DNA of 64,000 bases from Pseudonocardia alni (GCF_002813375.1 NZ_PHUJ01000003.1:4030001-4094000), one strand, 5' to 3'; numbered from the stretch's first letter, positions 39,893 through 48,966 are shown. Translations and numbers: made by a program. Notes: generated by a model from the letters alone, not told the origin.

Positions 39893-40795
39893 ATGAGCGT
39901 GCAGACGTCCAGCGGCACCGGGGCCTTCCGCACCGCCGTCGTCCCGGCGGCGGGTCTGGGCACCCGGTTCCTGCCGACGACCAAGGCCGTGCCGAAGGAG
40001 CTGCTCCCCGTCGTCGACACGCCCGGGATCGAGCTGGTCGCCGCGGAGGCCGCCGAGGCCGGCGCACAGCGGCTGCTGATCGTGACCTCCCCCGGCAAGG
40101 ACTCGGTCGCGGCCTACTTCCGCACCGACGACGAGCTGGTGAAGACCCTGGAGAGCCGCGGCAAGGGCGAGCTGGCCGACAAGGTCCGCCGCGCTCCCGG
40201 CCTGCTCGAGGTCGACTCGGTGTACCAGTACGAGCCCAAGGGCCTCGGCCACGCCGTCGCCCAGGCCGGCCCGGCACTGGCCGACGACGAGCAGGCCGTC
40301 GCCGTCCTGCTGCCCGACGACCTGGTCCTCCCGACCGGGGTCCTCGCCCGCATGGCGCAGGTCCGCGAGGAGCACGGCGGCAGCGTCCTCTGCGCCTTCG
40401 ACGTGCCGCGCGAGCAGATCTCGGCCTACGGCGTCTTCGAGGTCTCCGACACCGGCGACGACGACGTCAAGCAGGTCCACGGGATGGTCGAGAAGCCCGC
40501 CCCGGACGAGGCTCCGTCGACCTTCGCCGCGGCCGGTCGCTACCTGCTCGACCGTGCGATCTTCGACGCGCTGGACCGGATCACCCCCGGCGCGGGCGGT
40601 GAGCTGCAGCTGACCGACGCCGTCGCGCTGCTGATCTCCGAGGGGCACCCGGTACACGTCGTCGTGCACCGCGGCGGCCGCCACGACCTGGGCAACCCCG
40701 CCGGGTACGCGCGGGCCTACGTCGACTTCATGCTGCAGCACCCGGAGTACGGCGAGGACCTGCGGACCTGGCTGAACGAGCGACTGAAGGACTGA
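39893..40795 (+). CDS. galU: UTP-glucose-1-phosphate uridylyltransferase
   Basis: 300 residues. Nucleotide-binding start VVPAAGLGTRFLPTTKAVPKE (near residue 15), VLLPDDLVL (near 140) and VEKPAPDEAPS. It makes UDP-glucose for cell-wall and trehalose synthesis. First gene of the galU-glp-rimJ-glpR run; glp begins 3 bases after its stop, so transcription is shared. Confidence 0.95.
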   Translation: MSVQTSSGTGAFRTAVVPAAGLGTRFLPTTKAVPKELLPVVDTPGIELVAAEAAEAGAQRLLIVTSPGKDSVAAYFRTDDELVKTLESRGKGELADKVRRAPGLLEVDSVYQYEPKGLGHAVAQAGPALADDEQAVAVLLPDDLVLPTGVLARMAQVREEHGGSVLCAFDVPREQISAYGVFEVSDTGDDDVKQVHGMVEKPAPDEAPSTFAAAGRYLLDRAIFDALDRITPGAGGELQLTDAVALLISEGHPVHVVVHRGGRHDLGNPAGYARAYVDFMLQHPEYGEDLRTWLNERLKD

Positions 40796-40797
40796 GA

Positions 40798-42018
40798 GTG
40801 CGCACGGTCACCGATCACCTGTCCCGGATCCTGGACGTGGCGGTGCGCCCGGCCCCGGTGCGCGTCGCGATCACCGACGCGCAGGGGCTGCGCAGCGCCG
40901 AGGAGGTCGTCGCGGCGCGTCCGCTGCCGGTCTTCGACCAGGCCGCGATCGACGGCTACGCGGTGCGCAGCGTCGACGTGGCCGGGGCCACCGACGCCTC
41001 CCCGGTCACCGTCCCGGTGGTGGGCGAGATCGCCGCCGGGTCGCGTCAGCCGCTGCGGCTGCAGCCCGGCCAGGCCGTCCGCGTCGCGGCGGGGGCGCCG
41101 CTGCCGACCCTCGCCGACGCCGTCGCCCCGCTCGGGTGGACCGACGGCGGCACCGCGCGCCTCACGATCCGCCGCGGCGTGCCGTCGGCCGGCTTCGTGC
41201 GCCGGGTGGGGGAGGACGTCCAGTCCGGTGACGTCGCCGTCCGCGAGGGCGACGTCGTCGGCTCGGCCCAGGTCGCGATGCTCGCCGCCGCGGGCCGGGA
41301 CAAGCTGCTGGTGCACCCGCGGCCGCGGGTCTCGGTCGTCTCGGTCGGCGACGAGCTGGTGGAGGTGAGCCGCTCGGCGTCGTCCGGGCAGGTCGCCGAC
41401 GTCTGCTCGCACGCCGTGGTCGCCGCCGCCCGCGAGGCGGGCGCGGAGACCAACCGGCCCCGCACCGTCGGCGGCAGCGCCGCGGAGATCCGTGGCGCCG
41501 TCGAGGACCTGCTGCCGGCGTCGGAGATCGTCGTGGTCTGCGGTGCGGGCGGCGGGACGACCGCGGCCGAGGCCAAGAGCGGGCTGGCCGACCTCGGTGG
41601 CATCGACGACACCCGCGTCGCGATGCACCCCGGTTCCGCGCAGGGCTACGGCCGGCTCGGCCCGGACGCCGTGCCGGTGTTCCTGTTCCCGTCGCACCCG
41701 GCGACCGCGCTGGTGCTGTTCGAGGTGTTCGTCCGGCCGCTGATCCGGCTGGCGCTGGGCCAGGAGCCGATGCGGCGCACCTGGACCGCCCGGCTGACCT
41801 CCCCGATCGTCTCCCCGGCCGGGCGCCGGTCCTACATCCCGGCGCGGCTGCTGCGCTCCGACGACGGCGGCGAGCTGCTCGCCCAGCCGCTCGGTGTGTC
41901 GGGCACCCACCTGCTGGCGGTGCTGTCCGAGGTCAACGCGCTGGCGGTCATCGACGAGGACGTGACCGAGATGACCGTCGGTGAGCACGTCGAGCTGGTT
42001 CCCCGCGGGCGGAACTGA
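40798..42018 (+). CDS. glp: Gephyrin-like MoeA-family protein Glp
   Basis: 406 residues with the MoeA domain order: FDQAAIDGYAV (near 44), then VVSVGDELVEV and the MPT-binding GAGGGTTAAEAKSGL (near 250), with a C-terminal domain. The canonical GGVS-type loop is altered (VCGAGGGTTA). In Corynebacterium the homologue next to glpR (Glp) works in polar growth with Wag31 and not mainly in Moco synthesis. The same neighbour, glpR, lies two genes downstream here. GTG start directly after galU. Confidence 0.9.
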   Translation: MRTVTDHLSRILDVAVRPAPVRVAITDAQGLRSAEEVVAARPLPVFDQAAIDGYAVRSVDVAGATDASPVTVPVVGEIAAGSRQPLRLQPGQAVRVAAGAPLPTLADAVAPLGWTDGGTARLTIRRGVPSAGFVRRVGEDVQSGDVAVREGDVVGSAQVAMLAAAGRDKLLVHPRPRVSVVSVGDELVEVSRSASSGQVADVCSHAVVAAAREAGAETNRPRTVGGSAAEIRGAVEDLLPASEIVVVCGAGGGTTAAEAKSGLADLGGIDDTRVAMHPGSAQGYGRLGPDAVPVFLFPSHPATALVLFEVFVRPLIRLALGQEPMRRTWTARLTSPIVSPAGRRSYIPARLLRSDDGGELLAQPLGVSGTHLLAVLSEVNALAVIDEDVTEMTVGEHVELVPRGRN

Positions 42019-42023
42019 GCCGC

Positions 42024-42689
42024 GTGCCGCCGTCCGCCGTCCCCGAACCGCCCGGCGGTCACCCCGGCTGGCCCGCCGTCCTCGGACCGCTGCGGGTGCG
42101 CGGGCACGAGGTGGGGCTGCGCCCGGTGCGGCTGCGCGACGGCGGTGACTGGGCCCGGATCCGGGTGCGCGACGAGCACTTCCTGCGCCCCTGGGAGCCG
42201 ACGACCCACGGCGGGTGGTCCCGCCGCAACTCCGGGGTGGAGTGGCCCGGCCGATGGTGGCTGCTGCGCGGGGCCGCCCGGCGCGGGCTGTCGCTGCCGT
42301 TCGCGATCACCGTCGACGGGGCGATGGCCGGCCACGTCATGGTCGGCAACGTCGTGCGGGAGCCGCTGCTGTCGGGCTACGTCGGCTACTGGCTCGACTC
42401 GACCCTGGGCGGGCGCGGGATCACCACCGCGGCCGTCGCTCTCGTCCTCGACCACTGTTTCGGCCCGGTGCGGCTGCACCGCGTCGAGGCCACGGTCCGC
42501 CCGGAGAACGTGGCCAGCATCGCGGTGCTCGCCCGGCTCGGGCTGCGCCGCGAGGGACTGTTGCAGCGCTACCTCGACGTCGACGGCGCCTGGCGCGACC
42601 ACTACGCCTACGCGGTGACCGCCGAGGAGGTCCCGCCGGGTGGTTTCGCGGCCCGGCTGGTGCGGGACGGACGCGCCTCGCGGGCCTGA
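42024..42689 (+). CDS. rimJ: GNAT-family acetyltransferase, RimJ-like
   Basis: 221 residues. GNAT core with VGYWLDSTLGGRGITTAAVAL near residue 115 (acetyl-CoA loop) and LHRVEATVRPENVASIAVLARLG near 150. The order galU-glp-rimJ-glpR is kept in mycobacteria (Rv0993-Rv0996). The true substrate is unknown. The GTG is 6 bases after glp. Confidence 0.88.
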   Translation: MPPSAVPEPPGGHPGWPAVLGPLRVRGHEVGLRPVRLRDGGDWARIRVRDEHFLRPWEPTTHGGWSRRNSGVEWPGRWWLLRGAARRGLSLPFAITVDGAMAGHVMVGNVVREPLLSGYVGYWLDSTLGGRGITTAAVALVLDHCFGPVRLHRVEATVRPENVASIAVLARLGLRREGLLQRYLDVDGAWRDHYAYAVTAEEVPPGGFAARLVRDGRASRA

Positions 42690-42892
42690 CCCTGCGCAGC
42701 ACCGACACCTCGCCTGATCACTCACCGGAGTCACACGTGTACCGCACGTCCCTGGTTTCGCACCCTCCGTCCGAGGGACCACGGCGCGTCGCGACCCGGG
42801 TGCGGAGGTCCGCCCGATTACGGTGATCGGTGGTGGCGCGGATCGGGGCCGTTCCACCGGGTGGACTGCGCCGGTCGGGGGAGGAGGCAGCA

Positions 42893-44074
42893 GTGCCCAG
42901 CTCTCTGATCTTCGTGGGTCTGGTCGTGCTCTGGCTGCTGATCCTCGTTCCGACCGTCGCCCGGCGCCAGCAGGAAGTGGCCCGGCTCAGCCCGGCGCTG
43001 CTGTCCGGGCGGGTGCTGGAACGTCCCGCGCGGCATCGACACCCGGAGGTTCTTGTGACACAGCGATCCGGTCCGACCACGGTCGGCGAGCTGGCGGAGG
43101 CGCGGGACGACGTCCCCGCTCCCCGTGAGCGCTCCGACGAGGCCGACCAGTACGCCTACGACGACGTCGAGGACACCGAGATCGACGACGAGGGCCGCGT
43201 CCGCGGCCCCGCAGGCGACGACCACGACGACCACCTCGTCGGCCACGACGACGCCGATCCCGACGAGCGGGTCCGGTCGGACCGGGAGCGCGACCCCCGG
43301 CCCGACGACGACCACGAGCCCGCCGGGCCCGTCGACGCCGACGACGAGCACGGGACCGGCGCCGACGGCCTCGACGAGGTCGACGACCTCGACGAGGAGG
43401 GCTGGTCCCGCCCGCCGGCCCGCTACCGCCCCGGCCGCGGGGGCTTCGACCCCGAGGCCGCCGCCGCGGCCGCGCACGCCAAGTACGCGTTCCGCCAGCG
43501 CGTCGTGCTCGGTCTGCTGGTCCTGCTGCTCGCCGCCGGCGCGGCCGCGCTGCTGGTCTCGACGGTGTTCTGGTGGGTCACCGGTGTCGTCGGCGCCGGC
43601 CTGGTCGGCTACCTGACCTATCTGCGCCGCCAGGTCCGCATCGAGGAGGGCATCCGGGCCCGCCGCGCCGCACGCCTGGCCGGCACCCGGCAGTCCCCGG
43701 CCGCCGACGACCCCGAGCTCGACGAGTGGGCCCACCGCGGCCGCGACGCCTCCGCCGAGGAGCGGGCCGACGACGAGATCCGCGCGACCGCCGCCACCGT
43801 CAGCACGGGCACCGACGAGGACGACGACTGGACCGCCGACGACGGTGAGCCCACCCGGGTCCGCGGCACCGGCGAGCCGCTGGGTGTGCTCCCGGCCCGC
43901 GGACGCACCGTCGAGGGGCCCGTCGGGACCGAGCACGAGTCGTCGCTCCCGCGTCTCGCCGCGGCCCCGCCGCCGCCGGTCCCGGCCGGGACGTCGCTGG
44001 TCGACGTGGACGCCGAGGAGGAGCCCGACGAGTTCGACACGGGCACCCCCCACCGGCGTGCGGTGGGCGAATAG
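42893..44074 (+). CDS. glpR: Glp receptor / SepX-type cell-division membrane protein
   Basis: 393 residues. N-terminal membrane helix (SLIFVGLVVLWLLILVPTVARRQQE), a long acidic disordered loop rich in Asp and Glu (about 60-190), a paired hydrophobic hairpin (VVLGLLVLLLAAGAAALLVST, near 205-245), then a disordered tail. This matches GlpR of Corynebacterium and SepX of Streptomyces, which tie the MoeA-like Glp to the division and polar-growth machinery. GGAGGAGG lies before the GTG. It is separated from rimJ by 203 bases. Confidence 0.88.
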   Translation: MPSSLIFVGLVVLWLLILVPTVARRQQEVARLSPALLSGRVLERPARHRHPEVLVTQRSGPTTVGELAEARDDVPAPRERSDEADQYAYDDVEDTEIDDEGRVRGPAGDDHDDHLVGHDDADPDERVRSDRERDPRPDDDHEPAGPVDADDEHGTGADGLDEVDDLDEEGWSRPPARYRPGRGGFDPEAAAAAAHAKYAFRQRVVLGLLVLLLAAGAAALLVSTVFWWVTGVVGAGLVGYLTYLRRQVRIEEGIRARRAARLAGTRQSPAADDPELDEWAHRGRDASAEERADDEIRATAATVSTGTDEDDDWTADDGEPTRVRGTGEPLGVLPARGRTVEGPVGTEHESSLPRLAAAPPPPVPAGTSLVDVDAEEEPDEFDTGTPHRRAVGE

Positions 44075-44126
44075 GGGTCTGTTAGGGTTCTTCAGGTCAG
44101 CCCGCGAGGGCGGGCCTGAGACACTT

Positions 44127-44202
44127 GGGGCTGTAGCGCAGTTGGTAGCGCGTCTCGTTCGCATCGAGAAGGTCAGGGGTTCGATTCCCCTCAGCTCCAC
44201 CA
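44127..44202 (+). tRNA. tRNA-Ala (CGC anticodon)
   Basis: GGGGCTG/CAGCTCC acceptor stem, D-arm with GCGCAGTTGGTAGCGC, anticodon stem TCTCG/CGAGA with loop TTCGCAT (CGC), T-arm CAGGGGTTCGATTCCCCT. CCA follows the discriminator A (44200-44202). Confidence 0.96.
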
Positions 44203-44206
44203 CCAC

Positions 44207-44233
44207 ACGGCCGGACCCGACGGGTCCGGCCGT
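44207..44233 (+). terminator. Terminator hairpin after tRNA-Ala
   Basis: Perfect 12-base stem (ACGGCCGGACCC / GGGTCCGGCCGT) with GAC loop, 4 bases after the tRNA. Confidence 0.85.
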
Positions 44234-44248
44234 TCCTCGTGGCAGGCT

Positions 44249-44254
44249 TACTGT
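44249..44254 (+). promoter_or_regulatory. Leaderless -10 box
   Basis: TACTGT, 6-base spacer to the ATG at 44261. Confidence 0.55.
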
Positions 44255-44260
44255 GGTCAC

Positions 44261-44803
44261 ATGGCCGATCCGATCGCGCCCACCGTCCGCGCCGCCGTCC
44301 CCGCCGACGCCCCCGGGATCGCCGACGTCTGCACCCGCGCCTACCGGGCCACCTACCGCGACCTGCTGCCGGAGGCGTTCGTCGACGCCGTCGTCGTCCG
44401 CTTCTACGACGAGACGAGGGTGCGGTCCGAGACCGTCCCCGCCCCGCCGCACTGGCTGGGCTACGTGGTCGCCGAGGAGGCGGGCACGGTGGTCGGCGCG
44501 GCCGGCGGGGCGATCACCGGGGCCGGCGTCGGCGAACTCTACGTCCTCTACCTCGACCCGGACCGTCGCGGCGAGGGGATCGGCACCCGGCTGCTCGACC
44601 ACGTCACCGCCCAGCTGTGCGACCACGGCGCGACGGGGATGTGGGTGAGCGTCGCCGAGGGCAACGACCTGGGCGTCCCGTTCTACCGGGCCCGTGGCTT
44701 CGTCGAGCGCGACCGGGTGCCGATGCACACCTCCGCCGCGGACGACGGCCTGTGGTCGCTGCGGATGCACCTGGTCATCGCGAGATCCTCTCGTCAATCG
44801 TGA
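44261..44803 (+). CDS. GNAT-family N-acetyltransferase
   Basis: 180 residues of single GNAT fold: GELYVLYLDPDRRGEGIGTRLLDHV near residue 87 (acetyl-CoA P-loop RRGEGIG) and WVSVAEGNDLGVPFYRARGF. The substrate is unknown. Monocistronic, between the tRNA terminator and the next gene's own promoter. Confidence 0.88.
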   Translation: MADPIAPTVRAAVPADAPGIADVCTRAYRATYRDLLPEAFVDAVVVRFYDETRVRSETVPAPPHWLGYVVAEEAGTVVGAAGGAITGAGVGELYVLYLDPDRRGEGIGTRLLDHVTAQLCDHGATGMWVSVAEGNDLGVPFYRARGFVERDRVPMHTSAADDGLWSLRMHLVIARSSRQS

Positions 44804-44856
44804 CGATCTTCGTGGGACGGTGCCCGTTCCCCCTGGCCCCTCGTGATCGCAGGCCG

Positions 44857-44862
44857 GATACT
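44857..44862 (+). promoter_or_regulatory. Leaderless -10 box
   Basis: GATACT, 7-base spacer to the GTG at 44870. Confidence 0.5.
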
Positions 44863-44869
44863 CGTCCGG

Positions 44870-45730
44870 GTGACCGAATCCCCTGACGGTCGTCCCCTCG
44901 ACTCCCCGGACCAGTTCTGCCGCGACTTCGCCGCCGCGCTCGACGCCCGCGGCGTGTCCGTCCGCGAGGCCGCGGAGCGGTCGAACTGGAGCAAGAGCGC
45001 GATCGGCAACGCCCGCACCGGACCCCGCCTGCCCCGCGCCGACCTGGTGACGACGGTGCTCGCCGCCGTGGGGGTGCCCGAGGTGGAGGTACGGGGCTGG
45101 GCGCGCCGGCACGCGGTGCTGGCCGCGGCTCCCGCAGCGCCCGCGTCGCCCGCCACGGCCCCGGCGAGGTCCACGGCGACCCTCTCCGCGGACGTGCCGC
45201 CACCGTCCGCGGGAGCACCTGCGGTCCCGGACGCGACCGCGGCCCCGGCGGCGGGCCCGCAGGAGACCGGGGGACGTACGACGCGGGCGGTGGTCGTCGC
45301 CGTACTGGTCACCGGCATGGCCTCGGGCGCCGCAGGCTGGTTCACCGCCCGGACGGCGGGCACACCGATCGCGGCGGGACCGGTCGTCGTCACGGTCCAG
45401 AACAAGGTCGCGCTCGGCGCGGAGGACCTCGTCGAGGACTCCGGGCCCGCCTACCTCTCGTCACGGGCGATCGCGTTCTGCGGTACCCGGGGCTGCCGGG
45501 AGGACGGCACCGACGTCGTCAGCGGGGCGCTGCTGCCCGCCACCTGCACGGTCGTCGGTGAGCGGATGTGGAACCACAACCTCGACTCGCCCGCCGCGCG
45601 CAACCCGCACCGGGTCGAGTCCGAGCTCTGGTACCGGGTGAGCTGGCCGGACGGGCGCTCCGGCTACCTCTCGGAGGTGTACCTGGAGCCGGCGTCCCGC
45701 GGCGGGCTCGGTCTTCCGGCCTGCGGTTGA
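44870..45730 (+). CDS. Membrane-anchored XRE-like HTH protein with extracellular domain
   Basis: 286 residues. N-terminal helix-turn-helix region (DARGVSVREAAERSNWSKSAIGNA, about 25-48), an Ala/Pro linker, one membrane helix (AVVVAVLVTGMASGAAGWF near 145), then an extracytoplasmic beta-rich domain with Cys residues (FCGTRGCRED and a final ACG), possibly SH3-like. The GTG at 44870 follows the -10 box by 7; an earlier GTG at 44843 is unlikely. The protein could link envelope state to DNA binding, or the HTH may serve as a protein-docking module. Confidence 0.75.
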   Translation: MTESPDGRPLDSPDQFCRDFAAALDARGVSVREAAERSNWSKSAIGNARTGPRLPRADLVTTVLAAVGVPEVEVRGWARRHAVLAAAPAAPASPATAPARSTATLSADVPPPSAGAPAVPDATAAPAAGPQETGGRTTRAVVVAVLVTGMASGAAGWFTARTAGTPIAAGPVVVTVQNKVALGAEDLVEDSGPAYLSSRAIAFCGTRGCREDGTDVVSGALLPATCTVVGERMWNHNLDSPAARNPHRVESELWYRVSWPDGRSGYLSEVYLEPASRGGLGLPACG

Positions 45731-45750
45731 CCTCGCCTCCCGCCGACCGC

Positions 45751-46794
45751 TCAGGCGGTGTGGGTCAGGGTCGCGGCGACGCCGGTCGCCGCGACCAGCA
45801 CGAGGACCTCCACCGCCGCCCACACCTGCACCGGCAGCCGCCCGGCGCGCAGCCGGGCCCGCGTCGCGCCGCCCAGCGCGGCGGCGCAGGCCAGCAGCAC
45901 GACCTTGGTGAGGACGACCGCGCCGTAGGCCGTCGTGACCAGGTCCGTGGGGGAGGTCAGCCGCGCGGTGGCGGCGAGCAGCCCGGTCACCCCCAGCACG
46001 ACGACGGCGGCGAGCGCGAGCCGGGAGAACCGGGGCACCGCGACGGTGCGCACGTCGGCGTCGCGGGCGGTGACCAGCATTGCGCCGAGCCCGCCCACCC
46101 ACAGCAGCGCCGCCGCGACGTGGGCGACGACCGCCGGCACCGCGTACGCCGCGACCGTCGACGCCGCGGTGTGCCCGGTCGCCGCGGGCGCCGCCGCCGC
46201 GACGACGACCACCATCAGCGCCAGCACCGCGGGCCCCGGACCGGCGCCCGGCCGGGCCGGCCGCGACCCGGCGACGCCGATCAGCGCGAGCACCGCGGCC
46301 AGCGCCACCAGCTGGCCGGTCCCGGCACGCGGACCGGCCAGGAAACCCAGCAGGTCCGGGCCGCGCACGTCGGCGAGCCCGCGCCCGGACACGACCGCGC
46401 CCCGGACGAACGTCTCGACCAGCAGCACCCCGAGCCAGAGCGGCGCGACGGTCGTCAGGACCCGGTCGGCGCCGGGAACCCGGTCGGGTGCGAGCAGCGC
46501 GACCAGCGTCGCACCCGCCGCGACCACCGCGGCCAGGTCCGCCGCGGCCCGCACGACCGTCCGGGCCAGGTCGAGCGCGACGCCGTCCGGCCCGATGCCA
46601 CCGGTGACCCCGGCGACGACGACCGCGGCCCCCACCAGCACCGCGACCCACCCGGCGACCGCGGGCGCGGGCTCGCGGACCGGGTCGCGGAGGACGCCGC
46701 CGCCGGGGGAGGTCCCGTCGATGGTCAGGCCCGCGACCGGCGCAGCGCGAACACGGCCCCGGCCCCGATCACGACGACGGCGAGCACCACCCAC
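45751..46794 (-). CDS. copD: CopD-family copper transport/resistance membrane protein
   Basis: About 300-347 residues with about eight membrane helices and the CopD-like segment VVAHVAAALLWVGGLGAMLVTA near residue 225. The start is uncertain: GTG at 46794 overlaps copC by 70 bases; inner GTGs at 46641/46635 would cut the first helix. It follows copC on the same strand, the usual CopCD pair for copper uptake or tolerance across the membrane. Confidence 0.82.
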   Translation of the reverse strand: MGGARRRRDRGRGRVRAAPVAGLTIDGTSPGGGVLRDPVREPAPAVAGWVAVLVGAAVVVAGVTGGIGPDGVALDLARTVVRAAADLAAVVAAGATLVALLAPDRVPGADRVLTTVAPLWLGVLLVETFVRGAVVSGRGLADVRGPDLLGFLAGPRAGTGQLVALAAVLALIGVAGSRPARPGAGPGPAVLALMVVVVAAAAPAATGHTAASTVAAYAVPAVVAHVAAALLWVGGLGAMLVTARDADVRTVAVPRFSRLALAAVVVLGVTGLLAATARLTSPTDLVTTAYGAVVLTKVVLLACAAALGGATRARLRAGRLPVQVWAAVEVLVLVAATGVAATLTHTA

Positions 46795-47291
46795 GGCCAG
46801 ACCGGGGCGCCGCCGTCGTCGGCCGCGGCGGGGATGGTCTGCGGCGCGGTCTCCGGCGCGGCGGCCGTCGGCGCTGCGGCGGCGGGTGCGGGGGTCGTAG
46901 CGGCCGCGCCGGGGCCGGGGGAGGTCAGGGTGAACGGCACCGTGCCCGAGACGGGGTGGCCGTCGTCGGAGACCACCCGGTAGGTGACCGTGTACGCACC
47001 GGCCGCGCCGAGCGGGCGCAGCGGGACGGTGAGGGTGGCGCCCTCGCCGGTGGCGGGGCCCGCCGCGTGGTCGGTGCCGTCCGGGCCGGTCACCGAGACC
47101 GACGCGTCGGCGGCCGCGATCTCTTCGGAGAAGGTCAGCGACACCGACGTCGGCGCGGTGCCCACCTGCGAGTTCGCGGCGGGCGAGCTGGACTCGAGCT
47201 CGGTGTGCGCCCAGGCCGGGGCGGCCCCGGCGACCAGGGCGAGCAGTACGGCGGGGAGGGCGACCGCGAGGCGGCGGAGAACGGGGCTCAC
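46725..47291 (-). CDS. copC: CopC-domain copper-binding protein with C-terminal anchor
   Basis: 188 residues. Signal peptide ending AAPAWA, mature start HTELESSSPAANS (the His is a CopC copper ligand), second copper site SDDGHPVSG, an Ala/Pro/Thr linker and a C-terminal membrane helix (VWPWVVLAVVVIGAGAVFALRR). The protein is exported and tethered. The GTG at 47291 lacks a strong ribosome site. Operon with copD. Confidence 0.9.
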   Translation of the reverse strand: MSPVLRRLAVALPAVLLALVAGAAPAWAHTELESSSPAANSQVGTAPTSVSLTFSEEIAAADASVSVTGPDGTDHAAGPATGEGATLTVPLRPLGAAGAYTVTYRVVSDDGHPVSGTVPFTLTSPGPGAAATTPAPAAAAPTAAAPETAPQTIPAAADDGGAPVWPWVVLAVVVIGAGAVFALRRSRA

Positions 47292-47352
47292 GCCGGAGTC
47301 GTCGTCGCCGCTGCCTCCGCGGTTCCGTGCCTCACCCGGACGGAGCAACGTC

Positions 47353-48948
47353 TCAGCGCCACGACGGCAGCCACAGCTCGGCCTGCCAGTGCGCCGTGGT
47401 GATCGGGTCGCCGACCAGGATCGGCCACAGCCAGACGAAGTTGACCCCGATCAGCGCCACCCACGTCGCGACCACGAGCAACCCGTTCCGTCGCCGTTGC
47501 GCGCTCATCCGGGAGTGGCCCAGCATCTGCCCCATCGCCAGCACGACGCCCAGCACGAGGAACGGCACCACCGGCATCATGTAGAAGAAGTACATCTGCC
47601 GGTCGAGGTTGAGGAACCACGGCAGGAAGCCCGCGCCGTAGCCGACGAGCACCGCCGTCCAGCGCCAGTCCACCCGGGTCACGGCCCGCCACAGACCCCA
47701 GAGCAGCACCGGGATCGCCGGCCACCACAGCGCGGGCGTTCCGATGAGCATGACCGCCGAGACGCACTCGGTCTCTACGCAGCCGGTGGCGTCGTCGGCG
47801 TAGCGGTAGAGCATCGGCCGCAGCCCCATCGGCCAGGTCCAGGGCTTGGACTCCCACGGGTGCGCGCCCGCCGACTGGGTCGTCAGGTTCTCGTGGAAGG
47901 CGAGGGCCTGGCCGTGGTAGTACCAGAGCGAGCGCAGTGCGTCGGGCAGCCAGGCGAACGCGCCGCCGGTGCCGATCTCCCGGCCGACCTGGTGCCGGTC
48001 GATGCCGGTCTCGCTGCCGAACCACGCCCACCAGGACCCGACGTAGGTCAGCACCGGGACCAGCGCGAGCGCCCACAGCGCGGGGGCGACGTCGCGGACC
48101 ATCGTGCCCACCCACGGCCGGGTGACGCCGGCGCGGCGGCGCACCGACACGTCCCACAGCACGCAGAGCACCCCGAACGCGGCGACGTAGTAGGCGCCGT
48201 TCCACTTCACCGCGCCGGCCAGGCCGAGTGAGACGCCCGCGGCGAGGCGCCACCAGCGCACCCCCCACCGCGGGCCCCAGACGGTGTCGCCGACCCGCCC
48301 CTGCGCGACGACCCGTGCCATCCGGGAGCGGACGTCGTCGCGGTCGGCGAGCAGCGCGGCGAACGCGGCCACCACGAACAGCGCGGAGAAGACGTCGAGC
48401 ATCCCCATCCGAGACTGCACGTGCGACAGCCCGTCCGCGCACAGCAGCAGCCCCGCCAGCCCGCCCAGTGCGGTCGAGCGGGTCAGCCGACGCCCGGCCC
48501 GCACCACCAGCAGCACCGTGAGCACCCCGGCCAGCGCGGCCGAGACCCGCCAGCCGACGCCGTCGTAGCCGAACACCATCTGGCCCAGCGCGATCAGCTG
48601 TTTCGCCAGCGGCGGGTGGACGATCTTCTCGTAGCCGGGGTTGGACTCCACCCCGCCGTTGCGGACCATGTCCCAGGCCTGGGGGACGTAGTGCTTCTCG
48701 TCGAAGACCGGCGTACCGCGGTCGGTCGGCTCGCCCAGGTCGTAGAACCGCAGCAGCGCCGCGACGAGCACGACGCCCGCGGTCACCAGCCACCCGCGCA
48801 GCCGGTCCGACGGCGGCGGCGCCCCGAGCCGGGCGGCCGGGCCGGGATCGGCGCGGCGCAGCGGGGGCGGGGTGCCGCGCGGGGTCAGCCCGGGTTCCGG
48901 GGCCGCCCCGGCGACCCGGCTCCCGGCGTCGGCGGTCGTGGAGGCCAT
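47353..48948 (-). CDS. pmt: Protein O-mannosyltransferase (PMT/GT39 family)
   Basis: 531-residue integral membrane GT-C enzyme. First loop FDEKHYVPQAWDM (catalytic Asp-Glu, near residue 80), then IVHPPLAKQLIALGQ near 110 and C-terminal FYMMPVVPFLVLG. It transfers mannose from polyprenyl-phosphate-mannose to secreted proteins, like Rv1002c. Leaderless start: TACGAT lies 8 bases before the ATG at 48948. Divergent from rsmI, with which its promoter overlaps. Confidence 0.92.
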   Translation of the reverse strand: MASTTADAGSRVAGAAPEPGLTPRGTPPPLRRADPGPAARLGAPPPSDRLRGWLVTAGVVLVAALLRFYDLGEPTDRGTPVFDEKHYVPQAWDMVRNGGVESNPGYEKIVHPPLAKQLIALGQMVFGYDGVGWRVSAALAGVLTVLLVVRAGRRLTRSTALGGLAGLLLCADGLSHVQSRMGMLDVFSALFVVAAFAALLADRDDVRSRMARVVAQGRVGDTVWGPRWGVRWWRLAAGVSLGLAGAVKWNGAYYVAAFGVLCVLWDVSVRRRAGVTRPWVGTMVRDVAPALWALALVPVLTYVGSWWAWFGSETGIDRHQVGREIGTGGAFAWLPDALRSLWYYHGQALAFHENLTTQSAGAHPWESKPWTWPMGLRPMLYRYADDATGCVETECVSAVMLIGTPALWWPAIPVLLWGLWRAVTRVDWRWTAVLVGYGAGFLPWFLNLDRQMYFFYMMPVVPFLVLGVVLAMGQMLGHSRMSAQRRRNGLLVVATWVALIGVNFVWLWPILVGDPITTAHWQAELWLPSWR

Positions 48949-48956
48949 CGCCGCCG

Positions 48957-48966
48957 ATCGTAGGCT
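48957..48966. promoter_or_regulatory. Overlapping divergent -10 boxes of pmt and rsmI
   Basis: Minus-strand TACGAT (48957-48962) drives pmt and plus-strand TAGGCT (48961-48966) drives rsmI. They share two bases. Spacers to the starts are 8 and 7 bases. Confidence 0.55.
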
